A stretch of 39,069 bases of DNA from Phocaeicola paurosaccharolyticus JCM 15092 (GCF_000613805.1 NZ_BAJR01000033.1:1-39069); one strand, 5' to 3'; counted from the stretch's first letter, positions 16,983 to 25,866 are shown. The notes: a model not told the origin generated them from the sequence alone. Numbers and translations: made by a program.

Positions 16983-19031
16983 TTATTTTTTATAGCCTTT
17001 CTCTTCTAAGTAATTCTTCAATCTATAAAGATATTCTTTATCTGGTCCTCCAAAGAAAGAGACACCATCGGCACCATTATCAAATGCCAAATCAAGAGCT
17101 TTCTCAAAATCATCCTTTATATCCGAGAACATTAATCCAGCATAGATACTTGCTTTGCCATTGAGTGTTGTCACGCTCTCTCTAACCGACTCACCTATCC
17201 AATCAACTCCTTCCAGATAGAACTTATTGTATATCATAGGGAAATATGCATCCAATGACCAATTCCCCCAATCCTGACGTACCATTTTCTTAGCCATACT
17301 AGGACCAGGAAAGACGGCTGCTGATATAAACTTACCTTCTGTTTTTACTGCATTAGAGATAGAGTCTACAATATTTGTTATTGAATTAAGACGAAAGTTT
17401 ATCCAACTCTGATTTTCCATAGGATATTTTATCATTAATGGATCAATACCTGTCTGATTTTTAAATTTTGAACGGCAAACATCACAATAGCAATAATCAT
17501 ACTCTGGTAACTCATATGTTTGCTCAATTTTATAGTTATCCCATAAGCCTACAGGAAGTATTACATCCGGCATTCTCACATAATCAAGATGTAAACCGTC
17601 TACATATGGTCTTTTAGCTTCTTTCACATAGTCATTGGCAAGAAATGTCGCAAGACCACTTTGGTTAGGGCATAAAAAACGATAGTAATTTACATATGCA
17701 GGTTTATCAAAGCATGATTCACCTAGGCGATTAACAGCATACCAATTCGAATGAGACTCAAGTAAGTCTTTGCGATTCATGGTCCATTTCCAATGGTGTG
17801 CCTCTAATCCAGATTCTTTACATAGTTTATAAATATCCTCACCATACCCCTCAAAGAGTACAGCAGATATACCACATTCCTTTAATAGATCAAACCACTC
17901 TTTCCATTGGCCTATACTCTTCTTGGCATCTAAACCTGTCCAAACCCAGTTCTTTACTATGCGTCTTATATCATCTTTATAATTGAATTTACCTTCATCA
18001 CTTAATGTATATAATTTGCCTTCAGAAGATATAGATAACAGATATGAAGAGTTTGTAGCTTCAACTATAATTTTCGAACCTTTAGGCAACAAACTCCTGT
18101 CAATATCGGAAAAAATAAATTCTTTCTCACTACGATAATATCTTCCACTTTTTGAGTGATATTGCTGCTGTGCATAAAACATTGCCCACAAAAGTTTATA
18201 TACATTCCTATTGTATGGATAGACAATTTTATCTCCTTTCTGTGCTACACTTTTATCAGAGAAATAGAGATATCCCCATCTGTCCGGCATATGCATATCT
18301 ACTCTTCCTGTTGGCGTCCATACCCAGTTCTCTTCAGGTCCACCTTTCTTCAGCCACTGAACTCTCGAGAAGTTCACTCTCCAGCATTTACCAGCATTAA
18401 GTGGATTGTTGAAATTAAGCGTTATTGCCTCTCTTGGAATGGCCATCTCCACAACCCATGACTTGTCCTTATCCTCTTGATTATTGATAGTTCCATTATT
18501 ATGAACAGCCAACCTCAAACCAGGACAGTCCCATTGTATCATGAAGTTTCCACCATTTCTATAAGGCTTATCAAGCATAAGATCAAATATAACTCCACGA
18601 GCATTATTCTCTATTTCAAAATAGTTATGTCCGTCACCATCAGGGTCAATGAAGACCTCGAAATCGTTGTCATAATATATAATAGTATCTCTCTTTGAAA
18701 GCTTTGCAACAATATTATCATCTTCAAGGACAGCTGCAACAAAAAGATAATTATCATCCCATAACATCTTTGCACGAGTAGAATATTTTGGTTTAGCAAA
18801 ACCAGCTCCGCTTATATCTACAAAAGGTTCTGTGGATATAGCATTTTCCCAATCTGTTTCATTGAGTTCACCATCAATATTAATTTTTCCTGTTGTTCTA
18901 TAGCAAACATAAGATGCAGGCTCTGTAAGAAAACGTTCAAATCTCTCAGTTACCCCTTTGGAGAAAGCTGTCGATGAAATCATCATATATGCTAATATCA
19001 TTAGCATACGAATTAAACCTATCTTTTTCAT
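16983..19031 (-). CDS. Secreted protein with CBM9-like domain and GHL10-type glycoside hydrolase-like domain
   Basis: A 682-residue secreted protein. Residues 1-24 form a signal peptide (MKKIGLIRMLMILAYMMISS, then TAFS). Residues about 40-255 resemble the family 9 carbohydrate-binding fold: GKINIDGELNETDWENA, FEVFIDPDGDGHNYFEIE, WVVEMAIPREAI and NWVWTPTGRVDMHMPDRWG. After a linker, about 365-680 resemble GHL10 proteins with a TIM-barrel, including DGLHLDYVRMP and WSLDAYFPMIYN. A YCYCDVCRSKF cysteine cluster may bind metal. The DYVR aspartate is a catalytic candidate. The start lies nine bases after the GH29 stop, so the two are probably co-transcribed. Substrate is unknown; a role in plant or host glycan degradation is inferred from context. 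Confidence 0.78.
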   Translation of the reverse strand: MKKIGLIRMLMILAYMMISSTAFSKGVTERFERFLTEPASYVCYRTTGKINIDGELNETDWENAISTEPFVDISGAGFAKPKYSTRAKMLWDDNYLFVAAVLEDDNIVAKLSKRDTIIYYDNDFEVFIDPDGDGHNYFEIENNARGVIFDLMLDKPYRNGGNFMIQWDCPGLRLAVHNNGTINNQEDKDKSWVVEMAIPREAITLNFNNPLNAGKCWRVNFSRVQWLKKGGPEENWVWTPTGRVDMHMPDRWGYLYFSDKSVAQKGDKIVYPYNRNVYKLLWAMFYAQQQYHSKSGRYYRSEKEFIFSDIDRSLLPKGSKIIVEATNSSYLLSISSEGKLYTLSDEGKFNYKDDIRRIVKNWVWTGLDAKKSIGQWKEWFDLLKECGISAVLFEGYGEDIYKLCKESGLEAHHWKWTMNRKDLLESHSNWYAVNRLGESCFDKPAYVNYYRFLCPNQSGLATFLANDYVKEAKRPYVDGLHLDYVRMPDVILPVGLWDNYKIEQTYELPEYDYCYCDVCRSKFKNQTGIDPLMIKYPMENQSWINFRLNSITNIVDSISNAVKTEGKFISAAVFPGPSMAKKMVRQDWGNWSLDAYFPMIYNKFYLEGVDWIGESVRESVTTLNGKASIYAGLMFSDIKDDFEKALDLAFDNGADGVSFFGGPDKEYLYRLKNYLEEKGYKK

Positions 19032-19039
19032 TCGAGTTA

Positions 19040-20386
19040 TTAATTATTTTCTATTACTTTTCCCTCTCCTCTATATAGTTCTATAGGTCCATCAAGTAAA
19101 ACAGCAAGTACTGTAATATCCTTGTCAAGTACATGCTCTGGCACATAAATATAAAGGTTACCCGGAACTCCACTCCAGTAGTTTTTGTTGTGTACTTTGT
19201 AATTCAACATAGTACCATTACCAACAACCCATACCCTGTTAACCTTATTTACCAAACCTTTTATTTCAACTATTCCATTGGGCCTGTATGGAAGATATAA
19301 ATAAAGAATATCCTTTCCTTTATTTAACGATGTATACCCCTGAAAATGTTCAGATGGAATTCCCGCTTGAGTATCATAAATTGCCTCCTTGTGTTTTGCA
19401 GTCCAACGTCCGAAATCTTTCAATATTTGGACCTGCTCTTCAGGCAAGGTTCCATCCTCTTTAGGAGCAATATCAAGCAGCATGTTTCCTCCATTGCTAA
19501 GACAATCGACAAAAGTTCTGAGCAAAATATTAGATGATTTATAGTTCTTGTCTGTAGGCTGATATCCCCATGAGTCATTCATTGTCATACACAATTCCCA
19601 ATATTTATCCTTGGGACGGACAACAGGGACACCTTGTTCAGGAGTCGCATAATCACCATATCCTTGAATTCTGGAATTGATAATAACATCTTTAGTCTTT
19701 CCTCTTAGCAGTTCTACAATACCTTTAGAATCCCATCGCTCGGCGCTCTGTTCCCAATCTCCATCAAACCAGTACAAATCTGGTTTCCATCTACTATTCA
19801 ACTCTTCTAGCTGGGCAAAGTTGAATGTCTGAAATCTCTTCCATCTCGCCTCATCATCTTTATATCTTGTCTCAGTCTTTGTCTTATTGGGATAATCAGG
19901 ATGCGACCAGTCAAGAAGAGAATAGTAGAAACCAAGCTTCAAATCCTGCTTTCTCACCTCTTTGACAAAAAGAGCAAGTAAATCTCTTTTTGCAGGTGTG
20001 CTCTTAACAACGCTTAGTTCGCCTACTTTAGTATCCCACAATGCTACTCCATCGTGATGTTTTGTAGTTATGACTGTATACTTTGCACCGGATTCCTTTA
20101 TCAATCTCACCCACTCTGCAGGGTTATACTTAGATGCAGTGAAACCTTGGGCTTGCTTCATATACTCATCATAAGGGAGGTAATTGTTATAGAAAGACCA
20201 ACTTTCAGAGACACCATTTACGGCATATATTCCCCAATGAATAAAAATGCCGAGTTTTGCCTGATGGAACCACTCCATCCTCTTCTCCTTTTGCTCAGAC
20301 GCCTCTATGGTTTTGGTAATCTGCGCACTCGTTATCTGACATAATAATGTCAAAGATACAGCAGTTAAAATGTGCTTGAACTTCAT
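19040..20386 (-). CDS. Alpha-L-fucosidase, GH29
   Basis: Removes alpha-linked L-fucose from glycans by a retaining mechanism, probably in the periplasm. The 448 residues begin with a signal peptide ending near QITSAQ. Family hallmarks are EWFHQAKLGIFIHWGIYAV (38-56), TTKHHDGVALW (107-117) and DLYWFDGDWEQ (203-213), where Asp208 is the likely nucleophile. The C-terminal beta domain ends in LLDGPIELYRG. It is the first gene of a pair with the CBM9/GHL10 protein, eight bases apart. Some GH29-like proteins act on other substrates, so specificity is not certain. Confidence 0.92.
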   Translation of the reverse strand: MKFKHILTAVSLTLLCQITSAQITKTIEASEQKEKRMEWFHQAKLGIFIHWGIYAVNGVSESWSFYNNYLPYDEYMKQAQGFTASKYNPAEWVRLIKESGAKYTVITTKHHDGVALWDTKVGELSVVKSTPAKRDLLALFVKEVRKQDLKLGFYYSLLDWSHPDYPNKTKTETRYKDDEARWKRFQTFNFAQLEELNSRWKPDLYWFDGDWEQSAERWDSKGIVELLRGKTKDVIINSRIQGYGDYATPEQGVPVVRPKDKYWELCMTMNDSWGYQPTDKNYKSSNILLRTFVDCLSNGGNMLLDIAPKEDGTLPEEQVQILKDFGRWTAKHKEAIYDTQAGIPSEHFQGYTSLNKGKDILYLYLPYRPNGIVEIKGLVNKVNRVWVVGNGTMLNYKVHNKNYWSGVPGNLYIYVPEHVLDKDITVLAVLLDGPIELYRGEGKVIENN

Positions 20387-20424
20387 AAGTCAATATGGTT
20401 TAGGTATATATTAGATTAATCACC

Positions 20425-20432
20425 CAAATATA
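20425..20432 (-). promoter_or_regulatory. -7 promoter box for the GH29/GHL10 pair
   Basis: TATATTTG on the minus strand, with a start expected near 20418 and a leader of about 32 bases. It lies in the 131-base divergent gap shared with the nuclease gene. Confidence 0.55.
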
Positions 20433-20491
20433 ATAAAATAATTAATTATCTCTGATATAAAATGTACACCCCATTTGTATACAATTAAAAT

Positions 20492-20499
20492 TATCTTTG
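20492..20499 (+). promoter_or_regulatory. -7 promoter box for the nuclease gene
   Basis: TATCTTTG, followed 18 bases later by the ATG at 20518. It overlaps an in-frame TTG at 20497, which therefore is not the start. Confidence 0.55.
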
Positions 20500-20517
20500 C
20501 AGGTAAAAATAATTTTT

Positions 20518-21375
20518 ATGAGTAGAAAGAATAAAAAAGGTCCAAACTTATTTAGTGTTATTATCGTAGTTATTGCACTAGGTTTTGGTGCTGTTAAGTT
20601 TTTTAATACAACAAATATTAGTAACAAAACAGATGAGAACACAAGTTTAAATAATATAAGCAGTAGTACAGAAAATAATGTCACTATCACTAATCAGTCA
20701 TATGAAATTCCAATACTTAATAGAAGAAGAGGCGGACAGACTATTTCTCACAAAGGATTTACACTATTTTACGATGCTGATTACAAAACCCCACTTTGGG
20801 TTGGATGGAATCTAACAAAAAAAGAGACTTTTGGTAATGAGGGAAGAACGGATAAGTTCCTTCCAGACCCAGATGTAAATGGAGCAAAAGCATATACTAA
20901 AGATTATGCCGGATCAGGATACGACCGAGGTCACATGGCTCCGGCTGCTGACATGAAATGGGATGAAAAAGCAATGGAAGAGTCATTCTATCTAAGCAAC
21001 ATATGTCCACAAAACAGAAACCTTAACAGAGGAGATTGGAATGATTTGGAAGAGATGTCAAGAGAGCTAGCTAAAAAATATAACTCTATATATATTACAT
21101 GCGGACCAATTTACGATAATAACTCTCCAAAGAGAATAGGTAATAATAAAGTTGCCGTTCCAGATGCATTCTATAAAGTCATATTCATCAATCAAAAGGA
21201 TTGCACAAAAGCATATGGCTTTATATTCAACAACAAAGCGGGAAGCAAGCCTATGAAGAGTTATCTTGTAACAGTTGACTCTATAGAGAAGAGAGTCGGA
21301 ATAGATTTCTTACCTACACTTGACAAGAAGACACAAGATATACTAGAGGCAGAAGTTCACACTTCTTTCCCGTAA
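20518..21375 (+). CDS. Membrane-anchored or secreted DNA/RNA non-specific endonuclease (NUC1/NucA family)
   Basis: A 285-residue nuclease of the beta-beta-alpha-metal family. Residues about 11-30 are a hydrophobic helix, so the enzyme is anchored in or exported across the inner membrane. A Ser/Thr/Asn-rich linker (31-60) leads into the catalytic domain (about 60-285). The DRGH motif is at 136-139 with His139 as general base. NICPQNRNLNRGDWND (161-176) supplies the metal-binding asparagine. A GPIY segment and a conserved LPTLD tail follow. Such enzymes degrade extracellular nucleic acid for nutrition or during DNA uptake. It is divergent from the fucosidase gene and convergent with GH51, so it stands alone. 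Confidence 0.92.
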   Translation: MSRKNKKGPNLFSVIIVVIALGFGAVKFFNTTNISNKTDENTSLNNISSSTENNVTITNQSYEIPILNRRRGGQTISHKGFTLFYDADYKTPLWVGWNLTKKETFGNEGRTDKFLPDPDVNGAKAYTKDYAGSGYDRGHMAPAADMKWDEKAMEESFYLSNICPQNRNLNRGDWNDLEEMSRELAKKYNSIYITCGPIYDNNSPKRIGNNKVAVPDAFYKVIFINQKDCTKAYGFIFNNKAGSKPMKSYLVTVDSIEKRVGIDFLPTLDKKTQDILEAEVHTSFP

Positions 21376-21382
21376 TAAAAAA

Positions 21383-21424
21383 GTCGTCTGATAAAAGCAC
21401 TACCAGATGCTTATATCAGACGAC
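21383..21424. terminator. Bidirectional terminator between the nuclease and GH51 genes
   Basis: Arms GTCGTCTGAT (21383-21392) and ATCAGACGAC (21415-21424) pair perfectly, with an inner AAGCA/TGCTT stem. An A run precedes and TATATAT follows, so it can serve both convergent genes. Confidence 0.8.
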
Positions 21425-21460
21425 ATATATATTTAACCTAACTTTAAATAAATCTTATAG

Positions 21461-22999
21461 TTATTCTAGAGTCAATGTGACAATTGATTTAGCTGGAAGA
21501 GAAACATTTAAATTTCCTTTTACTATTTTAGCTCCATTGAATGACTTAGGAGTTACAACATCCTTCTTATCGAAATCATTATAATCAGAAATATTCTTAG
21601 AAGTAAGAATTTCACCTTTCACTTTATTTGCTTTCAATCCTCCAAGATTAATCTGAATATCTTCAGACTCATTAAGACTAACATTTGATATCGAGATATG
21701 TACTAATCCATTCTTATCTTTTGAAGCTGTAGAGCTTATCATTGGAACGATTCTTTCACCTCTTACTACCTTTTTATCACAAGCAATTTCGATTGGCAAA
21801 TATGTAGCATCCTGATGTACATTATACATTTTGAATACATAATATGTTGGGGTTAGAACCATCTTATCGTCTTTAGTTAGAATCATTGATTGGAGTACAT
21901 TTGCTACTTGAGCTATATTTGCCATCTTTATTCTATCAGTATATTTGTGGAATACATCAAGAGATAATGACGCTACAAAAGCATCTCTTAAAGTATTCTG
22001 TTGATATAAGTGACCTGGATTTGTACCTGGTTCAGTATCCCACCATGTACCCCATTCATCAACTAAAAGATCAACCTGCTTTTTAGGATCATACTTATCC
22101 ATTATAGCAATATGCTTCTTGATTACGGGCTCAATTTCCAAACACTTTCCTATTGTCCAATAATAGTCTTCATCTGTAAATTTAGTTGCAGAACCTTTGC
22201 TACCATCCCAACCAAGTACAGTATAATAATGAAGAGAAACACCATCCATTCTCTGACCAATATTCTTCATAAGAGTCTCAGTCCAATCATAATCATAATC
22301 TGAAGCACCACTGGCAATCTTGTAGAGCTTATTTCCATCAAAATTTCTACAATATGTTGAATATCTTCTATAAAGATCTGAATAGTATTCAGGGCGCATG
22401 CTGCCACCACAACCCCAACTTTCGTTACCTACTCCTAGGAATTTAACTTTCCATGGTTTTTCTCTACCATTTTCTTTTCTTAGTTTAGCCATAGGACTAC
22501 CCTGCTCAGCTGTCATATATTCAACCCACTTAGCAAGTTCCTCTACTGTACCACTACCTACATTACCACTGATGTATGGCTCACATCCTAATAGTTCACA
22601 AAGATTCAGAAATTCATGAGTTCCAAAGCTATTATCTTCTACTGTACCTCCCCAGTTGTTATTTACCATTCTAGGACGATTCTCCTTAGGACCAATACCA
22701 TCTCTCCAATGATATTCATCAGCAAAACATCCTCCTGGCCATCTAAGTACAGGTACTTTCAAATCCTTAAGTGCCTTTACTACATCATTACGATAACCAT
22801 TTGTATTAGGAATAGATGATTTCTCACCTACCCAAAGACCACCATATATACAAGTACCAAGGTGCTCAGCAAATTGTCCGTATACTTCTTTGTTAATTGT
22901 CTGATTTGCTTTGTCAGGATAGATAGAAATTGTACTTTTCTGTTGTGCAGACAAAGACATTGCTCCAAACAGGGCAATAGAAAGCAGTGTATTTCTCAT
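21461..22999 (-). CDS. Alpha-L-arabinofuranosidase, GH51
   Basis: Releases terminal alpha-L-arabinofuranose from arabinan or arabinoxylan. The 512 residues begin with a signal peptide ([19 protein letters not shown]), so the enzyme is exported. The barrel shows [19 protein letters not shown] (41-59) and [20 protein letters not shown] (84-103). The putative acid/base is Glu193 in GVGNESWG and the nucleophile is Glu315 in [10 protein letters not shown]. The C-terminal beta-sandwich (about 385-512) ends in [12 protein letters not shown]. It has its own promoter and is monocistronic. Substrate preference within the family is unknown. Confidence 0.95.
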   Translation of the reverse strand: MRNTLLSIALFGAMSLSAQQKSTISIYPDKANQTINKEVYGQFAEHLGTCIYGGLWVGEKSSIPNTNGYRNDVVKALKDLKVPVLRWPGGCFADEYHWRDGIGPKENRPRMVNNNWGGTVEDNSFGTHEFLNLCELLGCEPYISGNVGSGTVEELAKWVEYMTAEQGSPMAKLRKENGREKPWKVKFLGVGNESWGCGGSMRPEYYSDLYRRYSTYCRNFDGNKLYKIASGASDYDYDWTETLMKNIGQRMDGVSLHYYTVLGWDGSKGSATKFTDEDYYWTIGKCLEIEPVIKKHIAIMDKYDPKKQVDLLVDEWGTWWDTEPGTNPGHLYQQNTLRDAFVASLSLDVFHKYTDRIKMANIAQVANVLQSMILTKDDKMVLTPTYYVFKMYNVHQDATYLPIEIACDKKVVRGERIVPMISSTASKDKNGLVHISISNVSLNESEDIQINLGGLKANKVKGEILTSKNISDYNDFDKKDVVTPKSFNGAKIVKGNLNVSLPAKSIVTLTLE

Positions 23000-23040
23000 A
23001 TTATTTAAAATTTATAATTATCTGATTTATTGAAGGTTTT

Positions 23041-23073
23041 CAAATATAAGTAAAAAATAATATTCAAGGCAAA
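23041..23073 (-). promoter_or_regulatory. Promoter of the GH51 gene (-33 and -7 boxes)
   Basis: TATATTTG at 23041-23048 and TTTG at 23070-23073 on the minus strand are 21 bases apart, the consensus spacing of Bacteroidetes promoters. The start is expected near 23035, giving a leader of about 36 bases. This is the best-formed promoter in the window. Confidence 0.7.
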
Positions 23074-23131
23074 TATTAAATGTATTTTTTACACTAATAT
23101 ATTTTTTTTGATGCATAATCCAATAAATAAC

Positions 23132-23139
23132 TATATTTG
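23132..23139 (+). promoter_or_regulatory. -7 promoter box for mltG
   Basis: TATATTTG, 20 bases before the ATG at 23159. The upstream frame extension from 23108 runs through this box, so the shorter start is preferred. Confidence 0.55.
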
Positions 23140-23158
23140 CACAAAATTTAATACAACG

Positions 23159-24187
23159 ATGAATAAAAAGAAAATAGTTTTATCAGCTATATCAGTTTTA
23201 GCCCTTATAGGATTAATATTTATGGGAAGTGTATATTATGTATTCTTCTCACATCAGTTCGGTATCGACAAAACGGCATACATTTATATTGATAAGAATG
23301 ACAATATAGATTCTGTAATGCAAAAAATAGATTTGGTAGGAAATCCAGGTAACATGTATGGATTCAACTACCTCTCTAAGAAGAATAACTATCCTAAACA
23401 CATAAAAACTGGTAAATATGAAATCAAACCTAACGATAATGTAAGGTATCTTTTCAGAAAATTATCAAAAGGATATCAATCCCCTGTTAATCTTACTATA
23501 CCTAGTGTAAGAACTTTGGACAAACTTGTCAAAAGCTTATCTAAGCAACTTATGATAGATTCACTTGAACTATCCAAAGTACTTAATGACTCTGCACTTA
23601 TATCACAAAATGGGTATAATATACAGACTCTCCCTGCTCTATTTATTCCAAATACATACGAAGTCTATTGGGATATAAATGGAAAAGACTTTTTTGAAAG
23701 AATGATAAAGGAAAACAAGAATTTCTGGAATAATGACCGTATTAAAAAGGCTGAAGAATTAAAGCTTACTCCTATTGAGGTTTCCACTCTTGCTTCAATA
23801 GTTGAAGAAGAGACAGCAAATAACAAGGAGAAGCCAATGGTTGCAGGACTATATTTGAACAGATTAAAGAGAGGAATGCTTCTCCAAGCTGATCCGACTG
23901 TAAAATTTGGTCTACAGGATTTCACATTGAGACGAATACTTAACAAGCATTTGCTAGTCAACTCACCATACAATACATATAAGTATGCCGGTTTACCTCC
24001 AGGTCCTATAAGGATACCATCAATAATAGGAATTGAGAGCGTTTTGAATTATAGTCGACATAATTATTTATACATGTGCGCAAAAGAGGATTTCTCAGGA
24101 ACACATAATTTTGCAGAGAATGTGGCACAACATCAGATTAATGCAAGAAAATATCAACAAGCTTTAAATATCAGAAACATTAAATAA
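23159..24187 (+). CDS. mltG: Endolytic murein transglycosylase
   Basis: Cleaves nascent peptidoglycan strands at the outer face of the inner membrane, setting glycan length. From the ATG at 23159 it has 342 residues: a short basic N-terminus, a membrane helix at about 6-30, a LysM-like region (40-105) with KTGKYEIKPN, and the YceG catalytic domain. The catalytic glutamate lies in LASIVEEET (216-218), followed by GLYLNRL, LLQADPTVKFGL, SPYNTYKYAGLPPGPI and GTHNFAENVAQH. The architecture and length are normal. It is transcribed alone and ends at a terminator shared with the next gene. Confidence 0.95.
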   Translation: MNKKKIVLSAISVLALIGLIFMGSVYYVFFSHQFGIDKTAYIYIDKNDNIDSVMQKIDLVGNPGNMYGFNYLSKKNNYPKHIKTGKYEIKPNDNVRYLFRKLSKGYQSPVNLTIPSVRTLDKLVKSLSKQLMIDSLELSKVLNDSALISQNGYNIQTLPALFIPNTYEVYWDINGKDFFERMIKENKNFWNNDRIKKAEELKLTPIEVSTLASIVEEETANNKEKPMVAGLYLNRLKRGMLLQADPTVKFGLQDFTLRRILNKHLLVNSPYNTYKYAGLPPGPIRIPSIIGIESVLNYSRHNYLYMCAKEDFSGTHNFAENVAQHQINARKYQQALNIRNIK

Positions 24188-24192
24188 AATAT

Positions 24193-24224
24193 AAAGGGAG
24201 GTATCAATCAAGATACTTCCCTTT
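24193..24224. terminator. Bidirectional terminator between mltG and the EFR1-type gene
   Basis: AAAGGGAGGTATC pairs with GATACTTCCCTTT through 13 pairs including one G-T wobble, around the loop AATCAA. It overlaps the last codons of the leftward gene, so its 3' end doubles as mltG's terminator. Confidence 0.7.
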
Positions 24225-24971
24225 ATATTGTCCTTTATTCTTAGTCATCTTTCCATACTCAATAGCATGCGTGGGACAAGCATGATAGCAGGCCAAGCAT
24301 TGAGTACAATTGTTTCCCCAAATAGGATGTCCATTTGTTAGCTTAACATTACCTACTGAACAAGCCTTTTCACATTTACCACAACTTATGCATAGATTAC
24401 AATCTACATTGTATGGTTTAGCAGTAAGGCCGAATTTATTAAATAGAGGATATATTATGCGACTCTTCAGAAAAGGAAGAGGCCCTATGTGACATTCATA
24501 ACTACTCATAACAACATTTTCCTTAAGCTTACTGCATATATGTTCAATCCTAGCTATAGCGCCCATAACTTTATTCTTTTCTATAGCTACGTCATCAATA
24601 TCAAACCCTGGTAATGACACATAAGTATTAGGCATGATTACCGAAAAACCAGCATTGCAAGGCCATGAACGTTTTTTTATGATATTGCTGACAATTGTCC
24701 CAGTTAAACCAATCTCATCGCCGCAACAGCAAATGAAATATATATAAAGAGGCGATTTTATATTTACTGACTTTATGAAATCAACAACGACTTTGGGAGG
24801 GCCCCAAGCATAGACAGGAAAAATAAAACCTATTTTTTCATTTTCACAAGGAGAGTATTCTGAATCAAGACTTCTCCTATCTGAAATATCAATGAGTCTG
24901 TCGTCCAAAGATTGTGCAATCTTTGTTGCGACCCATTTTGAATTACCTGTTCCTGAGAAAAAGAATATCAT
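24204..24971 (-). CDS. EFR1-type flavodoxin/ferredoxin fusion protein
   Basis: A 255-residue cytoplasmic electron-transfer protein. The N-terminal flavodoxin-like domain has the FMN phosphate loop FSGTGNSKWVA (residues 5-15) and GFIFPVYAWGPP. The C-terminal third has two 4Fe-4S clusters, CNLCISCGKCEKAC and CTQCLACYHACP, each CxxCxxCxxxC. Such proteins pair an FMN carrier with a bacterial ferredoxin and are common in gut anaerobes, but their partners are poorly known. Its start is only 28 bases beyond the 3' end of the 6S-like RNA and I see no TAnnTTTG box between them. It may therefore depend on read-through or an unrecognised promoter. Confidence 0.9.
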   Translation of the reverse strand: MIFFFSGTGNSKWVATKIAQSLDDRLIDISDRRSLDSEYSPCENEKIGFIFPVYAWGPPKVVVDFIKSVNIKSPLYIYFICCCGDEIGLTGTIVSNIIKKRSWPCNAGFSVIMPNTYVSLPGFDIDDVAIEKNKVMGAIARIEHICSKLKENVVMSSYECHIGPLPFLKSRIIYPLFNKFGLTAKPYNVDCNLCISCGKCEKACSVGNVKLTNGHPIWGNNCTQCLACYHACPTHAIEYGKMTKNKGQYKGKYLD

Positions 24972-24998
24972 ATATATTTAAATTTTATATATAGTGTT

Positions 24999-25034
24999 TT
25001 AAAAAGAAACGATGTCAACTAAAGTTGGCATCGT
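24999..25034 (-). terminator. Terminator of the 6S-like RNA
   Basis: Read leftward, ACGATG-c-CAAC pairs with GTTG-a-CATCGT around a TTTA loop, followed by TTCTTTTT. A strong intrinsic terminator that sets the RNA's 3' end near 25000. Confidence 0.85.
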
Positions 25035-25236
25035 CCTCTTATATGAAAGCCGCATCAGTGATGCGATGAAACTCCGAATGACAAGATTTGAGTGCCCTCC
25101 TCTTTTGTAATCCACCGGCTTTAAAGCTACCCGAAGGCGTGGCCCGCCATTAGAAGATGAAGCTATGTCTCGGTATTTCATATTAGTTTGATGAGTTTCC
25201 CAATCGAACTAATGCGGCTTATTTTTCATCTCTTCT
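25000..25236 (-). ncRNA. 6S-like structured RNA (Bacteroidales-1 RNA type)
   Basis: A free-standing RNA of about 235 bases with its own TATATTTG promoter and an intrinsic terminator. A 13-base-pair closing stem joins 25208-25220 to 25047-25059 (one G-U). Inside it, CGAT and GAAACTC pair with GAGTTTC and ATCG. Then comes an asymmetric single-stranded bubble of about 20 bases on the 5' side. Beyond it, CCGA/TCGG and GACA/TGTC stems and a UUCG-capped hairpin follow. A long duplex with an open-complex-like bubble is the form of 6S RNA, which binds RNA polymerase. Position downstream of L20 in Bacteroidales is the known setting of Bacteroidales-1 RNA. The equation with 6S is from memory and structure, not a search. 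Confidence 0.75.
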
Positions 25237-25242
25237 GTTATA

Positions 25243-25250
25243 CAAATATA
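25243..25250 (-). promoter_or_regulatory. Promoter of the 6S-like RNA
   Basis: TATATTTG on the minus strand with CTTG about 20 bases upstream as a -33 element. The start is expected near 25236. Confidence 0.65.
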
Positions 25251-25301
25251 ACTTCTTTTTATATAATAAACAAGATTTAAGCAGCTTTGTTTGATAAATC
25301 T

Positions 25302-25318
25302 TAATGGTCAGACCATTA
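25302..25318. promoter_or_regulatory. Palindrome TAATGGTC-A-GACCATTA upstream of the 6S-like RNA promoter
   Basis: A perfect inverted repeat with eight-base arms and a one-base centre, too tight for a good RNA hairpin but typical of a dimeric protein site. It lies about 74 bases upstream of the expected start of the 6S-like RNA and downstream of the rplT terminator. Confidence 0.4.
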
Positions 25319-25363
25319 TTTAAACATTATTATACTGTTAATCAAAAAAATAGGATAAAACAA

Positions 25364-25394
25364 AAAGACTAGGATAAATAATACCCTAGTCTTT
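25364..25394 (-). terminator. Terminator after rplT
   Basis: AAAGACTAGG (25364-25373) pairs with CCTAGTCTTT (25385-25394). Read leftward it continues into TTTTTGTTTTA. It separates the translation operon from the 6S-like RNA. Confidence 0.8.
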
Positions 25395-25418
25395 GTATAG
25401 AAAAAAATTATTTTCTAA

Positions 25419-25768
25419 TTAAGCAGCTTTTGCTTTAGCTACAACAGCCTTGAATGCTTCAGGGTGGTTCATAGCTAGGTCAGCTAAAACTTTACGGTTG
25501 ATTTCGATACCTGCTTTATGCAAAGCACCCATCAACTTTGAGTAAGACATACCTTCCAAACGAGCTGCAGCATTAATACGCTGTATCCATAATGCACGGA
25601 AGTTACGCTTATTGTTTTTACGGTCACGGTAAGCATAAGTCAAACCTTTTTCCAAGTGTTCTTAGCAACAGTCCAAACGTTCTTTCTTGCACCAAAATAA
25701 CCTCTTGTTAGACCTAAAATTTTCTTTCTTCTTGCTCTAGAAGCAACATGATTTACTGATCTTGGCAT
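25419..25768 (-). CDS. rplT: Ribosomal protein bL20, frameshifted in this sequence
   Basis: Binds 23S rRNA early in large-subunit assembly. From the ATG at 25768 the frame reads [16 protein letters not shown], then [20 protein letters not shown], and then leaves frame at about 25654-25656. The rest ([18 protein letters not shown] to AKAKAA) continues in another frame to 25419. Restoring one base, for example a third T in ACTTGG, gives the standard 116 residues. L20 is a normally essential single-copy protein and both halves are well conserved, so a sequencing or assembly error is much more likely than a real mutation. It is the last gene of thrS-infC-rpmI-rplT. Confidence 0.93.
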
Positions 25769-25866
25769 AGTTTAAATCTTTTTTTTGAATGTTAGCGTCA
25801 CCAAACAGTGATCTTAAAGCTAAAGACATTCGGTTAATAATAAAAAATACTTTTACGCTTTAATAA

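Noticed and set aside
24999..25181. A 60-codon minus-strand frame
   Set aside because: It lies entirely within the 6S-like RNA and its terminator, whose stems explain the base pattern.
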